Assembly: GCF_003337315.1 (NCBI RefSeq)
Contig: NZ_QPJV01000005.1
Coordinates: 62,001-126,000, forward strand
Length of the DNA stretch: 64,000 nucleotides
Reading direction: 5' to 3'
Source: Vagococcus fluvialis
Lineage (GTDB): Bacteria > Bacillota > Bacilli > Lactobacillales > Vagococcaceae
This document shows positions 62,891 to 64,000 of this stretch, in pieces; the stretch's first letter is position 1; each line of letters opens with the position of its first letter. The position numbers and the translations under genes are program-made. The notes under the pieces were generated by a model. The model had not been told where the DNA came from. It saw only the letters and a program-made list of their open reading frames with translations, and ran no database searches.

Positions 62891-63010
62891 TAGTCAGGGA
62901 ATAAAAAGTCTGCTTCCACGGCAACTTCACCAAAAGAAAGCAATCAAAAAAACTGATTGTTTTCTTTTGCTTCCAGTTGCTCGAAGCAAAACGACTTTTA
63001 ATCCACCCTA
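62891..63010 (-). repeat. Dispersed palindromic repeat, copy B
   Basis: Outer arms TAGTCAGGGAATAAAAAGTC / CGACTTTTAATCCACCCTA nearly match copy A; middle GCTTC / GAAGC and GCAACTT / AGTTGC; the inner palindrome (AAAGAAAGCAATCA / TGATTGTTTTCTTT) differs. It lies 8 bp past the 3' end of tRNA-Leu. Terminator, this copy and the tRNA fill the 62755-63149 gap. Confidence 0.82.
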
Positions 63011-63017
63011 TTTTTCA

Positions 63018-63103
63018 TGCATCGAAAGGGATTCGAACCCTCACGCCCGTAATTGGGCACAAGATCCTTAGTCTTGCATGTCTGCCAGTTCCATCATCGA
63101 TGC
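63018..63103 (-). tRNA. tRNA-Leu (anticodon AAG)
   Basis: An 86-nt class II tRNA: acceptor GCATCGA / TCGATGC, anticodon stem CAAGA / TCTTG with loop CTAAGGA (anticodon AAG), long variable arm TGCCCAATTACGGGCG, T arm GAGGGTTCGAATCCCTT. The 3' CCA is not encoded. Confidence 0.93.
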
Positions 63104-63149
63104 TTAAGCTTTTTCAAGCTGTAACAAATATAAATATAACGATTTCATA

Positions 63150-63590
63150 CTAGTTTGTCAAATGCTTTAATTTCCCTCCACACTGGCAAACATAACGGGT
63201 TGTGTTAATTTTTCTTTGTCTAAATATATCAGCCTGACACTTAGTACATCGATAATGCTCTAATCGTTTTTTTGCTTTTAGTGGTTTTACAAATCGGCTA
63301 CCACCTGTTTCTTTTAATAACAATTTGAAATCAGTATCTTTATGTTGATAGCCTTTATTTTCAAGATGTAAATGATAATGACAGAGTTCATGTTTGATAA
63401 CACCTAGTAACTCATCTAGCCCATAAATTTCAACTACTAAAGGATTGAAATCTAGGTTGCCAGAATTCAAATGATACCTACCACCTGTTGTTTGCAAGCG
63501 ACTATTAAAGATTGCTTGATGTAAAAAAGGCTTCTTGAAATATTCAAGAGACACCTTTTCTACTAAAGCTTGTAATTCTTTATTAGTCAT
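63150..63590 (-). CDS. sprT: SprT family zinc protein
   Basis: 146 residues: a metalloprotease-type HELCHYH site (His67, Glu68, His71) and a C-terminal zinc ribbon (RCTKCQAD..YVCQCGG). SprT-like proteins resemble eukaryotic Spartan; the bacterial role is unclear. It overlaps the end of tex by 8 bp, a common pairing in Firmicutes. Confidence 0.93.
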   Translation of the reverse strand: MTNKELQALVEKVSLEYFKKPFLHQAIFNSRLQTTGGRYHLNSGNLDFNPLVVEIYGLDELLGVIKHELCHYHLHLENKGYQHKDTDFKLLLKETGGSRFVKPLKAKKRLEHYRCTKCQADIFRQRKINTTRYVCQCGGKLKHLTN

Positions 63591-64000
63591 TTTTGGCTAC
63601 TGGAATCATTGTTAAGGCAATTCGTTTTTTCTTCAAATCAACTGAGTCAATCCAGACAGTTACCACATCTCCAACAGCAACAACATCTGTTGGGTGTTTT
63701 ACAAATTTAGCACTTAACTTAGAAATATGAACCATACCATCTTGTTTCACACCGATATCAACAAAGGCACCAAAGTCGACTACGTTTCTAACTGTTCCTT
63801 GTAATTCCATACCAACTTTTAAATCTTCCATACTTAATACATCTTGTCTAAGTAGTGGAGCTGGCATCTCATCTCGCATATCTCTTCCTGGTTGAAGTAA
63901 TGCTTTTAGAACATCTTCCAAGGTTTCTTTACCAATATTTAGAGTACTAGCTAGATTGTCCACTGAAACTTTTTCTAATACCTCAATAGCTGACTCAGTT
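63583..64000 (-). CDS. tex: Partial Tex (transcription accessory protein), C-terminal part
   Basis: Open from the right edge to the stop at 63583, about 139 residues. It shows the end of the helical part (TESAIEVLEKVSVDNLASTLNIG, LEDVLKALLQPGRDMRDEMPAP) and an S1 RNA-binding domain (GMELQGTVRNVVDFGAFVDIGVKQDGMVHISKLS...VTVWIDSVDLKKKRIALTM), the C-terminus of Tex. The rest lies beyond the window. Confidence 0.93.
   Translation of the reverse strand, partial: TESAIEVLEKVSVDNLASTLNIGKETLEDVLKALLQPGRDMRDEMPAPLLRQDVLSMEDLKVGMELQGTVRNVVDFGAFVDIGVKQDGMVHISKLSAKFVKHPTDVVAVGDVVTVWIDSVDLKKKRIALTMIPVAKND

Noticed and set aside
41088-63010. CRISPR array or MITE with transposase ends
   Set aside because: Copies are far apart, not regularly spaced with short spacers, and no terminal inverted repeat typical of a known transposase or target duplication could be recognised.

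Overview
The window reads as chromosome of a low-GC Gram-positive coccus of the Lactobacillales. The teichoic-acid cluster, two LytR-CpsA-Psr (LCP) proteins, Rex, EzrA, RNase J1 with RpoY, a T-box in front of valS, sigma-54 PTS control through a LevR-type activator and an EfrAB-like exporter together suggest Enterococcaceae, probably a Vagococcus-like genus. The family-level assignment is inferred from gene content only. No insertion sequence, phage, integrase or CRISPR array was found.

Layout. 1-10.3 kb: wall teichoic acid / glycerophosphate polymer cluster. On the minus strand, from the TagH promoter near 7.7 kb, lie tagH, a TagB-like gene, tagA, tagG, a TagF-like gene and a large bifunctional transferase with GW-like modules that runs off the left edge. 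An LCP gene and, divergently, tagO (first committed step) follow. 10.3-11.0 kb: two decayed genes (azoreductase and MarR regulator) behind a well-preserved operator-like palindrome. 11-15.6 kb: BrkB/YihY protein, methionine aminopeptidase, flavodoxin, TetR regulator, PepS. 15.6-20.9 kb: a cell-envelope two-component locus (LCP, membrane protein, response regulator, sensor kinase, anchored exported protein) next to a polysaccharide deacetylase; the operon and the deacetylase gene share an 11-bp-spaced direct repeat. 20.9-23.1 kb: a Tet(M)-like ribosomal protection GTPase behind a transcription attenuator with a leader peptide, then tRNA-Arg. 23.2-29.8 kb: lactose/cellobiose-family PTS operons with two sigma-54 promoters, two matching upstream palindromes and the LevR-type activator.

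29.8-41 kb: DEAD-box-like helicase, SfsA, methyltransferase, Na+/H+ antiporter with MarR regulator, heterodimeric ABC exporter, YjdI/YjdJ-like pair, rpoY-rnjA. 41-51.7 kb: cold-shock protein, radC, HAD phosphatase, folC, valS with T-box, tpx, rex, thiI and its cysteine desulfurase. 51.7-64 kb: ezrA, aspartate kinase, CmpB-like membrane protein, MazG-like / Cof / DUF72 genes, a membrane-anchored XRE regulator, an acyltransferase, a DUF536-like HTH/coiled-coil protein, thrC, tRNA-Leu, sprT and the 3' end of tex.

Threads across the window: (i) a dispersed, about 115-bp imperfect-palindrome repeat with conserved outer arms and a variable inner palindrome (four full copies with two in tandem, one divergent full copy and two deletion derivatives are counted below), always in the same orientation after minus-strand genes and usually followed by a terminator; (ii) heavy use of RNA-level control (T-box, antibiotic-type attenuator, long cold-shock leader, a hairpin between rex and tpx that overlaps terminator, promoter and ribosome-binding site); (iii) envelope biogenesis genes in two separate clusters.
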